DNA of 64,000 nt from contig CAWUHX010000417.1 of assembly GCA_963922205.1 (NCBI GenBank), positions 1 through 64,000 on the forward strand, written 5' to 3'. Below the pieces are notes generated by a model, which saw only the letters and a list, made by a program, of their open reading frames with translations, made no database searches and was not told the DNA's origin. Positions 25,382 to 37,472 of the stretch are shown here, piece after piece. The position numbers and the translations under genes were made by a program. Each line of letters starts with the position of its first letter. The stretch's first letter is position 1. This DNA is from Romanomermis culicivorax (lineage: Eukaryota; Nematoda; Enoplea; Mermithida; Mermithidae).

Positions 25382-25586
25382 ACAAAAGGAAAAACCACGT
25401 ATTCCAGATTTCAGAAGGAAAGTCTCACCGTTAATCCTAGGGGAGAGCAGGATTAAAATCTCGTATTAATTTAACACGGTGTTAGCACTAACTCACATTC
25501 GTGCGTACCGCTTAACTTTAACACCGCTTAAAGTACTGTTTTTAACTCTGGATTAGCTCAAGCAGCGTTCGTGCATACGGCCCCTA

Positions 25587-26096
25587 GTCTTTTTTCAAGC
25601 GCAATTTTTCCAGGAAGAGTTGAAAGCAAGCACCACAAGTTCCAGAAATGTTTGAAGCGATTTCTTGAATTACTCTGGGCGAAAAATTTTCAGTGAACAC
25701 AGCAGTTTGGTGAAAATGCACACCATAGATCATGAAATTGTACGAAATATGGGTCATCATCCTTCCATATGAGAAGCAATGGAATATTGATTAGACACTG
25801 AACAGATGATAAGTAAGAAAACGATCCAGAAATATGGGAGAAATGTTTCGTTTTTCTGGTTGCGAAGTGAGAATTCGAATCGTCTTGTATTTTCTGGTTT
25901 ATGATATACTCGGTTACAAGATGAATTTAAATTTCTGGAACTTCGAGCAAAAGTTCATTCTGTTTGTTGTTTCTTGAAAACTCTTGAAAACAGAGAAGCT
26001 CATTCCATACGGTCACTAGCAAATCCTCCTGACAAAAAGATCGATCCAAAAATTGAGAAGTATCATATTTTCGTTCCCCGGAATGTGAATTATATT
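25587..26096. other. Intergenic, upstream of receptor pseudogene
   Basis: No open frame or repeat was recognised. By position it should correspond to the receptor upstream region, but the landmark words seen before copies 1 and 4 were not found. Confidence 0.4.
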
Positions 26097-26378
26097 CGAT
26101 GACCTGGTTTGTTCGATATGCCTGACCTTACCAGTGGTAACTCAACTGGTGAAGAGAGATGAAGCAGCTAAGAACAACGCGGTCTTTCAAAAGCTTTTGC
26201 TGTCTCTTCTTTTGGATGACATTTTGAGCATTTCACTTCTAATGATATTAGACTCATTGGCGCTTTGTGGGTCGTTTTAGATTTAACGTTGAAACTGTTT
26301 GGCTGATCAAATGGACTACTGTTTCCTGGATGGGAATCAGCTACTGGAATTTGGTGTTTGGCACAATAATGATTAGCT

Positions 26379-27153
26379 GAGATTGATAAGATTTTTGCGA
26401 TGGAAAAAATGAAATATATATGTGCTATAGAAATGTGGAGTTTCCAAAATTGTGGTGGTGTGACTTCAGACAGTAAACTATTTTGGGGCGGCATACGTGT
26501 ACTGCTTAAAATTTTTTTGTGGAAATCAGACTCAAATTTTCCTCAAAAGAGTTCAGAACTCAGTCCAAATTGATTAGGATGATTTCAAACTTCGCAAACA
26601 TCGTTTTTAAATGTTTATCGGTATGCTCATCCAGTTTTAACAAAGATCTCTATATGACAAAGACTTCAAAAAGCACTGAAATATTTTGAAATCATCATTT
26701 TATGCTTCACATATTTTTTTGCAATATTCCTTTGGAAAAAAATTACTTATGCATTTCATGGTATAAAAATTCCAAAAAAATTAAAATTCTATCGGGCAGC
26801 CAGGATTCATCAGTCAGGATTCCGCCCACGCTCAGGACTTCAAGCAAACCTGCCCAAGAACACACGGGATTAAAGTCAAGTAGAAAAACGAGATTACGGG
26901 CTACGGATTCTGATGAACCATTTTACAATTTTCTTACTATGTCAAAACCAAGAAACAAAATTTAACAACGGCCAATTGCAGAAGGAAGGGACGAAAAACA
27001 ATGTACAGCAGAACAGAAATGCGAAAATGAGATAATAAGTGAAAAACACATGCATTGGGAAAGATAATACGAAAAATATTTTGCCTCATGTTTCATAACC
27101 TCATATTTGCAATAAAGACTTAACTGACGAGACTGTTTTCCAAATCTGTACTG
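26379..27153. other. Receptor copy 3 intron, first part
   Basis: No gene recognised. A less AT-rich stretch at about 26795-26925 (open frame 26702-26965) has no identifiable domain. Confidence 0.4.
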
Positions 27154-27155
27154 TA

Positions 27156-27882
27156 CAGGGTGAGCCAAAAAAGGCGACCGGTGATGACTTCCATAACTTT
27201 AGAACGGATGAGGGTCTTTTAATGCGGATTGCTACATCAGAATGCCCCGTTTATCTTTGTTATAAAGACCAAATTTAGTAAAGGTGGTCATTTTTAAAAA
27301 ATTGAAAATTGTGAAATCAAAGTAAAAGTTGTCCTATTGTGAGAAAGGTTTTGTAAAGCCTTTTACACAAAATAATACTTTAGAAGTCACCCAGATTTGT
27401 AAGTAACACGTAATTTAAAGTCATTAACTTCTTGTTTTAATATGGGGCAAAATTTCGCCAAAATCAAGAGCTTTGGTTCTGAAATTGGAAAAAAAGAAAA
27501 ATTAATGCAAAATCAATTCTGTCATTGAACAGATCGAAAAACGATAAAAATTATTGGTGAAACAGAAAACATGATACATTAATATGACTCCCTTGTAGTT
27601 TCGAGCTGTTACATGGTTCTTACGATTGGATCTATTGTACTTTTCTGTTATAAAACATGTTGATTTTGTCAATTTTTGTCAATTTTTCAAAGATTATTTG
27701 CAAAAAAACCGACGTCTAGCATTTTTGATTCTAGTCAGTCAATATTGGAGCAATCTGGCGGAAACTTTGCAGTTTTTATGCCAGAAGTTTTTCTATCGAC
27801 GGCAGGAAATCGCATTAAAAAAGCTTCACCCGTTTGAAAGCTATGGAAGTAAGTACCGGTCACCTTTTTTTGACTCACCCTG
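27156..27882. mobile_element. TA-target MITE, copy 1
   Basis: 727 bp flanked by TA on both sides. Ends CAGGGTGAGCCAAAAAAGGC and, reversed, CAGGGTGAGTCAAAAAAAGG. Imperfect inversion extends about 75 bp (GACCGGT...ACTTCCATA...). TA duplication and short ends suggest a Tc1/mariner-type non-autonomous element. Open frame 27626-27934 is not recognisable as a transposase. Confidence 0.8.
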
Positions 27883-28827
27883 TATAACAGTATTTTTGAT
27901 CAAGATTATTATGGCTGAACAGCCAAAACAGTGAAAATTAGCAATCTTTACCAATCATTTTTTCTATTTTTAGAAATCATTTGAAAGAAAAGAAAAGAAA
28001 AAATGAAAAGACGTTCTACGAAAATTTTTTTGCGTCCCACTGACGGTTGGTCAGATATGGTTCTACTGAAAAATAAGTAGGCTGAGTGCCAAGAGTCAGA
28101 CGGATGCATAGGCATGGGTAAAAGAATTCACAGGGCATAACTTCACTGAGGTACGGATTCGACTAAACATGCATAGAAATTCGGCTGGCAGTCAGCCAGC
28201 ACAGGGATGGGATAATTTTCTTTCTTGATAAGGAAAAGAACGCTCTGCTAGCATTCAAGCAGTCAAACCTGGAACTATTTACTTGTTCTGATAGTCTGCA
28301 AGTTTTGATGTAACTTCTTTGAAATCAAGTATGCTTTTTCTGTGAAAATTTTGAATTACAGTGTCATTTTCATTCTAATGATGACTGTCTGTTCTTATCT
28401 CTTGCTTATGTTAATTGAGAATATTCTCGATCAATGCTGAGGGTCACCAAGAATCTGCTGAGAGTTAATCTGCTGGTGGTCAAAACCCTTAAACCCCTTC
28501 GCGTGCATGTATGAGCTCGAAACTCAGATTGGTGTAACTTAGATGATCAGATATTCTTTCCTCGTTGATCGATTAAAAATATTTGAAATTGGGTACTATC
28601 TTTTGCGGCAGAATGCGTTTTTTAGTCTAATTCTGTCAGAATTGCACATTTCCATTCAGAAATGCATATTCCTATTTCATCCTGTGTCAGAGTCGTTGAA
28701 AAACGAAGTAGTAAAATTTGGAAGAAAATTTAACGTTTTTCATTTATGAATTTAAAAAACTTTTTTCCATACATGAGTGAAGTAAATATAAGAAGAAATC
28801 TAGGCAAATTCTCTAGCTCCATTATTC

Positions 28828-28985
28828 CCAGGGCTACCACTAATCTGCTCCTAGGAGGAGTAAAGAATATTTACTCCTAAAATAAAAACAAAAACATGTT
28901 TCTAATTCAGAAGTTTATCGAGGATTTTTCCTCGTAAACTCCTAACTTTAAACTCGTAGCTTTCTGCAACAGGGTCATACGTGTT
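28828..28985. mobile_element. Small palindromic element with CTCCTAGGAG words
   Basis: The left part reads CCCAGGGCTACCACTAATCTG followed by CTCCTAGGAGGAGTAAA; the right part has TTTACTC/AACTCCTAA words and ends CAACAGGGTC. It is related in style to the element at 11118-11715. It lies in receptor copy 3 intron 1. Confidence 0.45.
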
Positions 28986-29197
28986 AATTTTGAAATTGAT
29001 CAGCTCTACTATGTAAGATTTATACGAATACTTCCAAGTCGAAGATCTTTCTCAAAACCACCGACAGCTATCAGATTTTGCATGACAAATACTGGCGTAT
29101 AGTTCCAATCTGTAGGTTATTTTACTACAAGATGTACAATTTTTGCATCATTCTCAAATTCAGGTCATTGCAATTGTTCAAATACCCAAATTGTTTC

Positions 29198-29868
29198 GAT
29201 CGTGCCCCAACTCCGCCACCGTCCTAACACCGCCACCGTCCCAACTCCGCCACTTTCTTGTCCTAACTTTCGCAATCTTTCAAAAAGTTTGTTTTTTGCA
29301 ACAAAGTTTTTTTGTAACTTAACAACATGACATTGCTAATTCATAGGATGGCAAAAACTGATATTATCATTAAAGCAATATCTATATAATCTTCGTTTGT
29401 ATAGTCGTACTTAACTATATAAACGATTTTACCGAAATAACCAAAAATAGAACAACGAGCGTGAGACCGGAATTTACTGCATTTGCATATTACCAAAATA
29501 ACTGTGCGCTTTGCACATTAAAATACAAATATACGTGTCTGTTTTCATTTCTTGTTGTCAATTGATTCGAATTTGTGTAATCAGATCATGGGTGACTTTG
29601 GTCCTATTGAAAACTTTATGAATCAGGAATTAAAGAGTAATTTAGTGGAAAAACGGAAAAATTATCACTTATATCTTAAAATATTGTTTATTCATAGATC
29701 TGATAAGCACATTTGGTTAAGTTTAACGTGTTACAAAAAATAAACTTTTTGAAAGATTGCGAAAGTTGGGACAAGAAAGTGACGGAGTTGGGACGGTGGC
29801 GGAGTTGGGACGGTGGCGGAGTTGGGACGGTGGCGGCGTTGGGACGTTGGCGGTGTTGGGACGGTACC
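29198..29868. mobile_element. Hairpin transposon with CGTCCCAACTCCGCCAC-unit arms
   Basis: 671-bp insertion in exon 2 of receptor copy 3, flanked by ATTGTTTC on both sides (29190-29197, 29869-29876). Arms of about 110 bp are inverted: on the left, units of CCGTCCCAACTCCGCCAC, then TTTCTTGTCCTAACTTTCGC and AATCTTTCAAAAAGTTTG; the right arm repeats the same order on the opposite strand with one to two more units. The outer right end read inward is GGTACCGTCCCAAC. An 8-bp duplication fits hAT-type insertion. The interior open frame (29552-29743) is not recognised. Confidence 0.82.
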
Positions 29869-30440
29869 ATTGTTTCAAACACCCACGCACCGTAGATACT
29901 ATCGAAGGTCGTTACATTTGTGCAGTGATTGTTTGACTGCTATCCCGATTTTAATCCTGGCACCTTGAGCTTTTACCTTTTTTGCTCAAATAAGGTATAT
30001 ATCGCAGAACTCGATACATTCGCCCTGCTCAGTTTGATTTTAATCATCCTACCTTATTTGTTTGTCATCCATGAAGCGAGTACATTGAGCAACGTGTTTA
30101 AATTCTTCAACTGTATCAATTATTTCACAGATCATTTAACTGGAAAATATGTCGGGTCAGTTCCAAGCAATGGTGAATCTCAATGAAAAAAATCACAATG
30201 TTCGAGTAATAAGACCCAATACTCATAGTGTTCAAAGTTTACAGTCTGACAAGCCCGAAATTTCGGTCGGCATACAATTGGTGTTGATAGTTGTTGTATT
30301 GGTTATCGCCAATGTTTTTCTAACTTCTGCGAGTTTTGGTAACTTATGCGTCTATGGTGTCTTTGACTCTTTGTGAAGATATAAGGTAAAGTATGAAAGC
30401 TTCCACAAAAAATTTGTTATGTTTGTAATAGCAATTATTC

Positions 30441-32100
30441 AGGAAACGTAAATGTAAAATATTTCTGATGCCACTTAAAAGTTTTGATGATATTTCAATC
30501 ATTTCAGGATTAGTATTTGGAAAGTATTCAGGACGCCACATGTCTGTAGCTGAAAGTCCGGAGAAAATGTTTTCTGTACAAAGTTCTCGTATGGCACAAC
30601 ATGTAAGACATTCTACATAACAGTTGACGAATCAAAAGGTATTTACACCTGTTAACGACATGCACATGTTTCATATGCTAAACGCAGTGGTGTTATTTAA
30701 AATTTGAAAGAGTTAAGAGTTGGCTTAACATTTCATTATGTCATACTAATCCCAAAATGCCAATTTTTAGATTTTCCTTCTACCTATGAATAGTTTTATT
30801 TTCGGGCATTTTGTTCAATTGGGGTCAAATGTTTCATTGTGTTTTCAGCACAGTTACATTTTTATCTTGATCTGATTTAGAAACCCTTACCCTTATGATC
30901 TGATTTATGAAACCTTACCCTTATGATCTGATTTAGAAATCAAGACTGAAAGAAAATTTGGATTTGTGTGATTGGCCTCAACAATAAACCTTAAATTTGC
31001 AGTTGTGAAGCTAAGATCTACTTTCCACTAAAATCACCAGGTCGGTTTTTATCAATTGTTTCTAAATTAAAATATGACAAATAAATATCACTACCGTCAA
31101 GATCGTTAATACAAGATTTTCACTGAAGAATTTTTTTTATTCAAAATATTTTCAAAGATAAATTGCTCAAATCTACAAGTTTCCTGTCTCATGTGATGTA
31201 TAACTTAGAAGAAAGAGTCCAGTTTCATAATTTATAAGCGTTGAGAAAAAGCATACAACAGTACGATAGAGGAAAAAAAAAAGTCTGCAGAAAGTTGGCT
31301 TTAGGCCCTTGAATGTTATTTTTTGCAACATTTCAAGCTGATCCATGTGCGAAGTCTACATATTTTGTTTTATTACCAAACCTCAAATCAATATAGATGT
31401 GTTTATGCAGGATGATTGATTTTTCACTACGGTAATATTAATTTTTATATCGTCTATTAATTCAGTCACTTGGACATTTGGATTTTATTTTTGAAGATAC
31501 AATCGTGAGTGTATCGATTTCATATATTTTATGAAATTTTCTACTCCGATTTGGACCGATTTGAAGATTTCTGGATAGAGCTTTTATGGCCAAAGGGCCT
31601 CTTTTCGTGCTATATTTTAGCTTACTCATTTTTGCGTTTTTCGGCCCAATATAAGCTTGGGCAGGATGAATCGTCTTGAACAGTTGACTAGAAAGTGGAA
31701 TTTTTGTTTTTTGGTAATTTCTTGGTGGATTCCACTAATCATATGGTCACTTATTTCGAAAAACTAGTTTTCTGCAAAGTGGAAAGCAATCAAGTACTCT
31801 ACACTTTCAGACTCTCTTGCCAATGTCATTATGTACATGATGCATTCATACTGGCATAAAATTGAAAAAAAAGATTATAAACAAACATAAATCCCTAATT
31901 GGAAGCTAGTCAATCAACAAGTGACTTGTGTTGATATACCTTCGTTTTTTTATCCATGTGCGTGTTATATTAGGAGTTTCATAACTTTTTTATGCAAATT
32001 CGTAATTCGAGAAAACGTTAGCTGCTTTTTTTAAGTAACGAATTTAATTACATCAATTAACTAAACGCAATAAATAATGCGATAAAAGAACCTAATTCTA
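30441..32100. other. Flank of receptor copy 3, duplicated non-coding sequence
   Basis: Near 30868-30950 a 30-bp unit (GATCTGATTTAGAAACCCTT...) is repeated almost three times. About 31020-31240 resembles 34980-35230, and about 31650-31810 resembles 45370-45530. No gene was recognised. Confidence 0.5.
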
Positions 32101-32128
32101 GGTAGCCATATTTCTGGCAAGAGCCAAT

Positions 32129-32836
32129 GGTCTATTCCCAAGTGAGCGATTCCCATGTGAGCGATTGCCAAGTGAGCGATTCCCAAGTGAGCGAATTCCC
32201 AAGTGAGGGAATTCCCAAGTGAGCGATTCCCATGTGAGCGATTCCCAAGTGAGCGAATTCACAAGTGAGCGAATTACCATTTGAGCGATTCTCATGTGAG
32301 CGATTCCCAATTGAGCGAATCTCAAGTGAGCGAATTCCCAATTGGGCGATTCCAAACGAGTGATCGAGAATGTAATAACACTTTCTTCAGATCTTCCTTC
32401 TTTACCTGACATTTTTCTTTGTATGTATTTCTTTTTTCTTTCGTTTTCTGGGTATATTGTTAACGTTTTCGTTTATGCATGACAAAAGATGAAAGCCTAA
32501 AAACATACATAAACGAATACATTAACAATACACACAAAAAATAAAGAAAAAAATACATACAAAGAAACATATAAGGTAAGGAAGGAAAATATGAAGAAAG
32601 TGTTACTACATTCTCGATCGCTCGTTGGAAATCGCCCAATTGGGAATTCGCTCACTTGGGAATTCGTTCAATTGGGAATCGCTCACATGGAAATCGCTCA
32701 CCTTGGAATTCGCTCACTTGGGAATTCGCTCAATTGGGAATTGCCAATATGGGAATCGCTCAATTGGGAATTTGCTCACTTGGGAATTCACTCACTTGAG
32801 AATCGCTCACGGGAATCGCTCTCATGGGAATACCCC
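32129..32836. mobile_element. Hairpin transposon with GAGCGATTCCCAAGT-unit arms
   Basis: 708 bp, nearly all palindromic. The left arm is about 15 tandem units of the type GTGAGCGATTCCCAA, followed by TGTAATAACACTTTCTTCA and a T-rich stretch; the right arm repeats this inverted. Outer ends read GGTCTATTCCCA and, reversed, GGGGTATTCCCA. Flanked by GAGCCAAT (32121-32128) and GAGCCAAC (32837-32844), an 8-bp duplication with one mismatch. Open frames made of repeated WES/LGI words are artefacts. Confidence 0.85.
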
Positions 32837-32869
32837 GAGCCAACAGCCGCAACATTGAGCTTCAAATGT

Positions 32870-33175
32870 TTGTGTTTGATTCAGAGCGGATTACTTTTCT
32901 AAATTTTGATAAGTTCGATTTAACCAGTAGCTAGCCGAGCTGTGAAAACATCTTAAGCCGTGAGCTCTAACATTGCTTCTTGGTTCTTATGAGGCATTGC
33001 AATGGAAGTGAATGCTTTTGTAACTTTCAGTACATAAAATCTTTGCACCTGGTCATTGATGATCGAACGTTTTTGGTCAATCAAATGGACAACTACCGTT
33101 ATTTTAGGAATCCTTTGTTGGAATGTGATATTAGGCACAATGGCCATTGCACGGAATGAGTGAACTCAATGTCGA
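32870..33175 (+). pseudogene. 7TM receptor exon 1 relic (copy 2-like)
   Basis: Nucleotide similarity to exon 1 of copy 2: TTAACCAGTAGCTAGCCGAG, CTTTGCACCTGGTCATTG, TTTTGGTCAATCAAATGGAC and ATTAGGCACAATGGCCATTG follow in the same order, ending with a damaged donor (GGAATGAGTGAG). No open frame covers it. No matching exons 2 or 3 were found nearby. Confidence 0.75.
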
Positions 33176-35624
33176 ATTTCCCATTGAATCACAAAAGCAG
33201 AACAGGTAGTATTTTTTGATTTCCATTCATTTGTCACGGCCCAAGCTGAAAGTGTAACTGGGGTCCTTGTTCGAAACTGAAGCGAAGGCAGGCAAGTATT
33301 TAAATTCGCTCTACTGGCGAATAAATGAGAGTAAACGATAAAACTGAACTACCACGTGAAAAAATACACTGCTTATATACAATCAGAACTGAGTCAAATA
33401 TCACAGATGACTGAATTGAATCAAACTAAGCAAACATCATACATAGATACTGTAGAAATGTTTCACTGTAATTACAAAAATGTTGTCCTAAACTAGACAC
33501 GAGAATACAAATACATCAAAACGATAACTGATAACGACAAACGTAGCAAAAAGATAGATGTGGAAACGCTTCATCAATGTCAAAATCTAAATATAATAAT
33601 ATCAGCAGAGTTTACTGAGGTATATACAGTGTTTCCCTGACACTGTACCAATTTCTCGCTTTAGGAATCCCACAAATTTCAGAATGAGTTGTGTAAGCTT
33701 CATGATCTTTCAATTAATATACCTTCAGAATAGCAGTCAAAGATTTAGAAAGCACTTGACTAGGTCTGAAGGCCTCGATCTATCTGAGATTATACTACAG
33801 TAGCTTAAATGCTTGGAATTAGACAGTGTTAAAAATTAGAAGAGAAGCCTAGAACAGCAAAAAAATAATGAATTTCCAATTGATTGCTCTAGTTCAGAAA
33901 ACAGCTGTACAATTCAGCCAATAATCCAGTCGATTCAGGCAAGTAAGCCATTTATGGACAACACCAGTTCAGCCCAAGTTGAAAATCTTTTCCATGGAAC
34001 GTTTTTTTTCAATCGACAAAATGAAAGAAATCACATTCTGATAGGTCTGGAGAATAAGGTGAGTGGGCACCTGATGTACCAAAGGCAGCCTGCAGAACTG
34101 GAGCATTGTCGTTCTGAAGCAAAATTCTTTTGGTCAACTTGCATCAATGTTTTTTATATATTAACAAACATGTCCTAATAATGAGTCACAGTATGGCCTT
34201 GTGATCATAGGTTTTGTCAGAGGGTCACATCCTGTGACCTTTGGCCCTGTCATTATTCCTTTTTATTCTAGCGGTCTTTGTGTAGGGAAGGGTTCAGTTT
34301 CCAATGCGTGTTTTTGCGATTAAAATTGTCTGACTCATAATTTGAAATTTCTGGTAGGTTTGATTTTGCGTAGATTCGTTATTTAAATGAAACTTAGTAT
34401 TTGTTGTCATTCTATCTTATTCTACTTTTTTTCTGCCACTTGTCCACTGCCAGTGGAGATGAGCTCGTTTTTACTGTTGTTTGTTAGCCAGTCGTGATTT
34501 CTTTTTGAGTAAACGTTTCTTGTTTGGAAGAATATCGGTCCTAGAATAATGAATTTTTGTAATTTTTCAGTATTGATTACTTTTCAGTACATTTATCTCT
34601 ATTTGACTGGCAATGTCGTCTTGGCAGAAACTCAGACCGTTCTCGTTGGGGTTCTCGGGGATTTGCGTTTGAGTTCTTCTTTACTCGTGTCAGTTCATAT
34701 TGCATCAGGGTAACTAGCAATAGGAATCTCCCAGGAACCGCAGAAAAGGTAGACGAGGGTTTACGAGCCGAGTACTTAAGAAAAATGCCCCGTATTTCCC
34801 GAAAAATAGTCACCATGATCTTTTCAGCTGACGGGATGAGGTTGAATTTGATCAGAACAGGATGAATTTCTGGTAAAAATTTCTTCAATTCCTTTTTGCT
34901 TTCTAGAACATAAAAATGAGTTCAGAGTCCATGTGATATTATTGAATTGAAATTTTAAATTTGGGTCTCTTCCTTTACTAGATCCAAGTTGCTCTGATTA
35001 GTAATCGACTATGGTCTGTTTTTTATAAAATGGTTCCAAATAGAAAAGTGACACAAATCAGTACTGTCGTCAAAATCGTTTACATAAAGTTCTTACTGTA
35101 AAATTTTTCACTCAAAAAATTGGTAAAGGTTAGGTCAGTATGCTCACAAATTTCCAGTCCTACATGATATATTGTTTATCAGAAAATCGCAAAAATCTGA
35201 AATACTACTTGCTTTCCACTTTCACTGAAACATCAAAGGGACCCGACTTTCCGGGACCTTGAAGAGACTCAATTCTCCCCGAAAAATGCTTTGCATTGGG
35301 TCTATTGAAATACCAACTACATCAGATATTTGAGCCACCTTGGAGGCGGGCTGTCACTTCGTGCTAGCAGCATACCAACTCATCACTCCCGATGCGCGCT
35401 CACTAGGATAGAGCAATGGGGCCGGGTGGTTCCACTTGTTGATCGAACCAGTTTACTGTAGACAACTACAATTGCAAAATTTCAATTCTGTAAATTTTGC
35501 AGAAACATAGGATTTTCAAGTTTCCAGCCACCGTATTCCATATCTAGAACTTTATAACAATTTTCAGCATGATATTCGAATTCGTCAACTTTTGTTCAAT
35601 TAACGAGGTACAAACATACTTCGT
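33176..35624. other. Intergenic, no gene recognised
   Basis: Short frames (33954-34178, 34577-34888) lack motifs. About 34980-35230 is a diverged copy of 31020-31240. Nothing else is clear. Confidence 0.45.
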
Positions 35625-35976
35625 CGCGAGATACCGCGCGGTACCGCGCGGTGCCGGTTGTCCTATTCATACTAACAAGCGGCGCCGCTTTTTTACTTTT
35701 GCATTTTGCTCTTGTCAAAAAATGCGCATTGCTCGTCTCGACAAATTCGAAATACAAAAAATGCGAAAAAATGAAAAAAATCGAAAAATAAAAAGCGCAA
35801 AAGAAAAATGAAATCAGTCATCCCTACACGGTGCAGATAGAAGCTTGCAAAAAGCCTAGCCTGAAGATTTTGGGCTCTTGCTTCCATTTGCTTCTCATCC
35901 AAACGATTAATAGCGTTTGAACTGCAGAGAAATATCAATTTTATATAAATTTATTGATTTTGAAAAATTGAATATT

Positions 35977-36732
35977 CAGGGTGAGCCAAAAAAGGCAACC
36001 GGTGCTGACTTCCATAACTTTTGAACGGATGAAGGTTTTATAACGCCGAAAGCTGCGTCAGAATGCCCTGTTTGTCTTTGTTACAAGGCCCAAATTTTAT
36101 GCTCCCAGCATTGATGGTTACTGTACGAACAGAAATTTAGTAAAAAGGATTATTTTTCAAAAAGTAAAAGTTGTGAAATGAAAGTTAAAGTTGTCCCATT
36201 GTTAAAAAAGGTTTTGTAAAGCTGTTTACACACAACAATATTTTGAAAATCACCCAAATTTGTAAGTTACACGTAACTTAAAGTCAGCAACTTTTTGTTT
36301 CAATATGATCAAAATTTCGCCAAAATCAAGAGCTTTTGTTATGAAATTAAAAAAAACAAAATTGAAGCAAAATCAACTCTGTCATTGACCAGATCGAAAA
36401 ACGATTAAAATTATTGGTGAAACAGAAATTAGGACACACTAAAGCGGCTCTCTTGTAGTTTCAAGCTGTTGTATGGTTCTTATGATTGGATCTATTGTGC
36501 TTTTCTGCCGTGAAACATGTTGATTCTGTAAATTTTTAAATATTTATTATCAAAAAAATCGACGTTTAGTATTTTCGATTTTAGTCAGTCAAAATTCAAG
36601 AAATCTGACAGAAACTTTGCAGTCATTATGCCAAATGTTTTATCTATCGATGACAGGAAATCGCACTAAAAAAGCTTCACCCGTTCGGAATCTATAAAAG
36701 TCAGTACCGGTCGTCTTTTTTGGCTCACTCTG
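35977..36732. mobile_element. TA-target MITE, copy 2
   Basis: 756 bp; ends CAGGGTGAGCCAAAAAAGGC and, reversed, CAGAGTGAGCCAAAAAAGAC. Alignable along its whole length with 27156-27882 and 58212-58971. Confidence 0.78.
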
Positions 36733-36839
36733 TATATACACAATTATTCATTCAGATATGTGCTATATACAGGATCCAGATCTGATCTGGGTCCGGTCGG
36801 ACCTGCTGTTTAGGACCCAGATTCAAAGTGGATCCATCC

Positions 36840-37000
36840 TTTCCCTAGTATTCGGGAAATCGGGACGTTCAGGGAATAGGGGCTAATGCATTTTTCGGGA
36901 AAATAGGAAATTTATTTATTATTCGGGGAATCGGGACCTACGGGGAATATGAACTTTCGGACAATCGGGATATTTGCCGAAAAGGGACGTTGGGGGAATA
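36840..37000. repeat. Degenerate GGGGAATCGGGACC repeats
   Basis: Loosely spaced GGGAATCGGGAC-like words. Similar C-rich words on the other strand occur at 61440-61560, possibly single arms of decayed hairpin elements. Confidence 0.5.
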
Positions 37001-37472
37001 AAGACACAATCGAAATGTGCGAGTACACTTGCTGTAGGAACATGTTTACACCTACTTTGCATATTCATAATTTTTACACATTAATGTCTTCATTGCAAAT
37101 TGAGTGATCAACTTCTTAGTAAATCTTCATTGAAAATTAAGTAATCAATTTGGTAAAAGAATTTGACAAGTGTCAGAATTCACCACTCAAGTGAAAAATA
37201 TGATTCCACTACATGTATAGATGTCATAGTATGCAACAATATGTTATAACAACAGTATGCTGCGACTCTAGAATACATAACTTGTTCGAAAATTTCGGTT
37301 CAGTTGAAACTTGATGGCGGCGCCGCGCGGTGCCGCAAAAATTACAAAAACCTATTCATACTTCAAAGGTGGTACCGTGCGGTACCGCGCGGCGCCGCGC
37401 GGTGGAAAATGACAGGGCCTTTACAGTTTATGCTATGACGGAATACAATCGAAAGTAAGGCCTGGTCGAAAC

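Larger units (their letters stand above)
24301..25586. mobile_element. PIF/Harbinger element remnant with two ORF fragments
   Basis: Imperfect inverted arms of about 200 bp rich in TTAACACGGTGTTA and TTAAGCGGTACGCACGAA words. The outer right end, opposite strand, reads GGGGCCGTATGCACGAACG; the left end is eroded. It encloses convergent fragments of the two proteins of PIF/Harbinger elements, a Myb/SANT-like protein (plus) and a transposase N-terminus (minus). The nuclease domain is missing, so it is non-autonomous. Confidence 0.7.
26097..30440 (+). pseudogene. 7TM receptor copy 3, multiply disrupted
   Basis: Three decayed exons in the family order. Exon 1 relic 26097-26378: reads SICLTLPVVT, QKLLLSLLLDDILSI and LMILDSLALC, then shifts frame before the TM3 region, and the splice donor is lost. 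Exon 2 relic 29143-30078: starts MYNFCIILKFRSLQLF, is interrupted by a 671-bp hairpin, then resumes as CYPDFNPGTLSFYLFCSNK to PYLFVIHE; the donor reads GCGAGT. Exon 3 relic 30132-30440: the first codons contain a stop (II*L), TM6 is readable (VLIVVVLVIANVFLTSA), and most of TM7 is deleted. Intron 1 at 28160-28490 aligns with 41310-41640 in copy 4, which supports treating these pieces as one gene. Confidence 0.82.
35625..37405. repeat. Region bounded by GC-rich GGTACCGCGC palindrome clusters
   Basis: Clusters of overlapping palindromes (GGTACCGCGCGGTACCGCG-like, CGGCGCCG) at 35625-35690 and 37312-37402, each next to CCTATTCATACT, in otherwise AT-rich DNA. They may be the two ends of a larger element now containing a TA MITE (35977-36732) and a GGGAATCGGGAC repeat stretch (36840-37000). 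Confidence 0.5.

Noticed and set aside
32098..32902. Repeat proteins with LTWES/LGIRSLGN words on both strands
   Set aside because: Translation of the 15-bp hairpin arm units; explained by the transposon arms.
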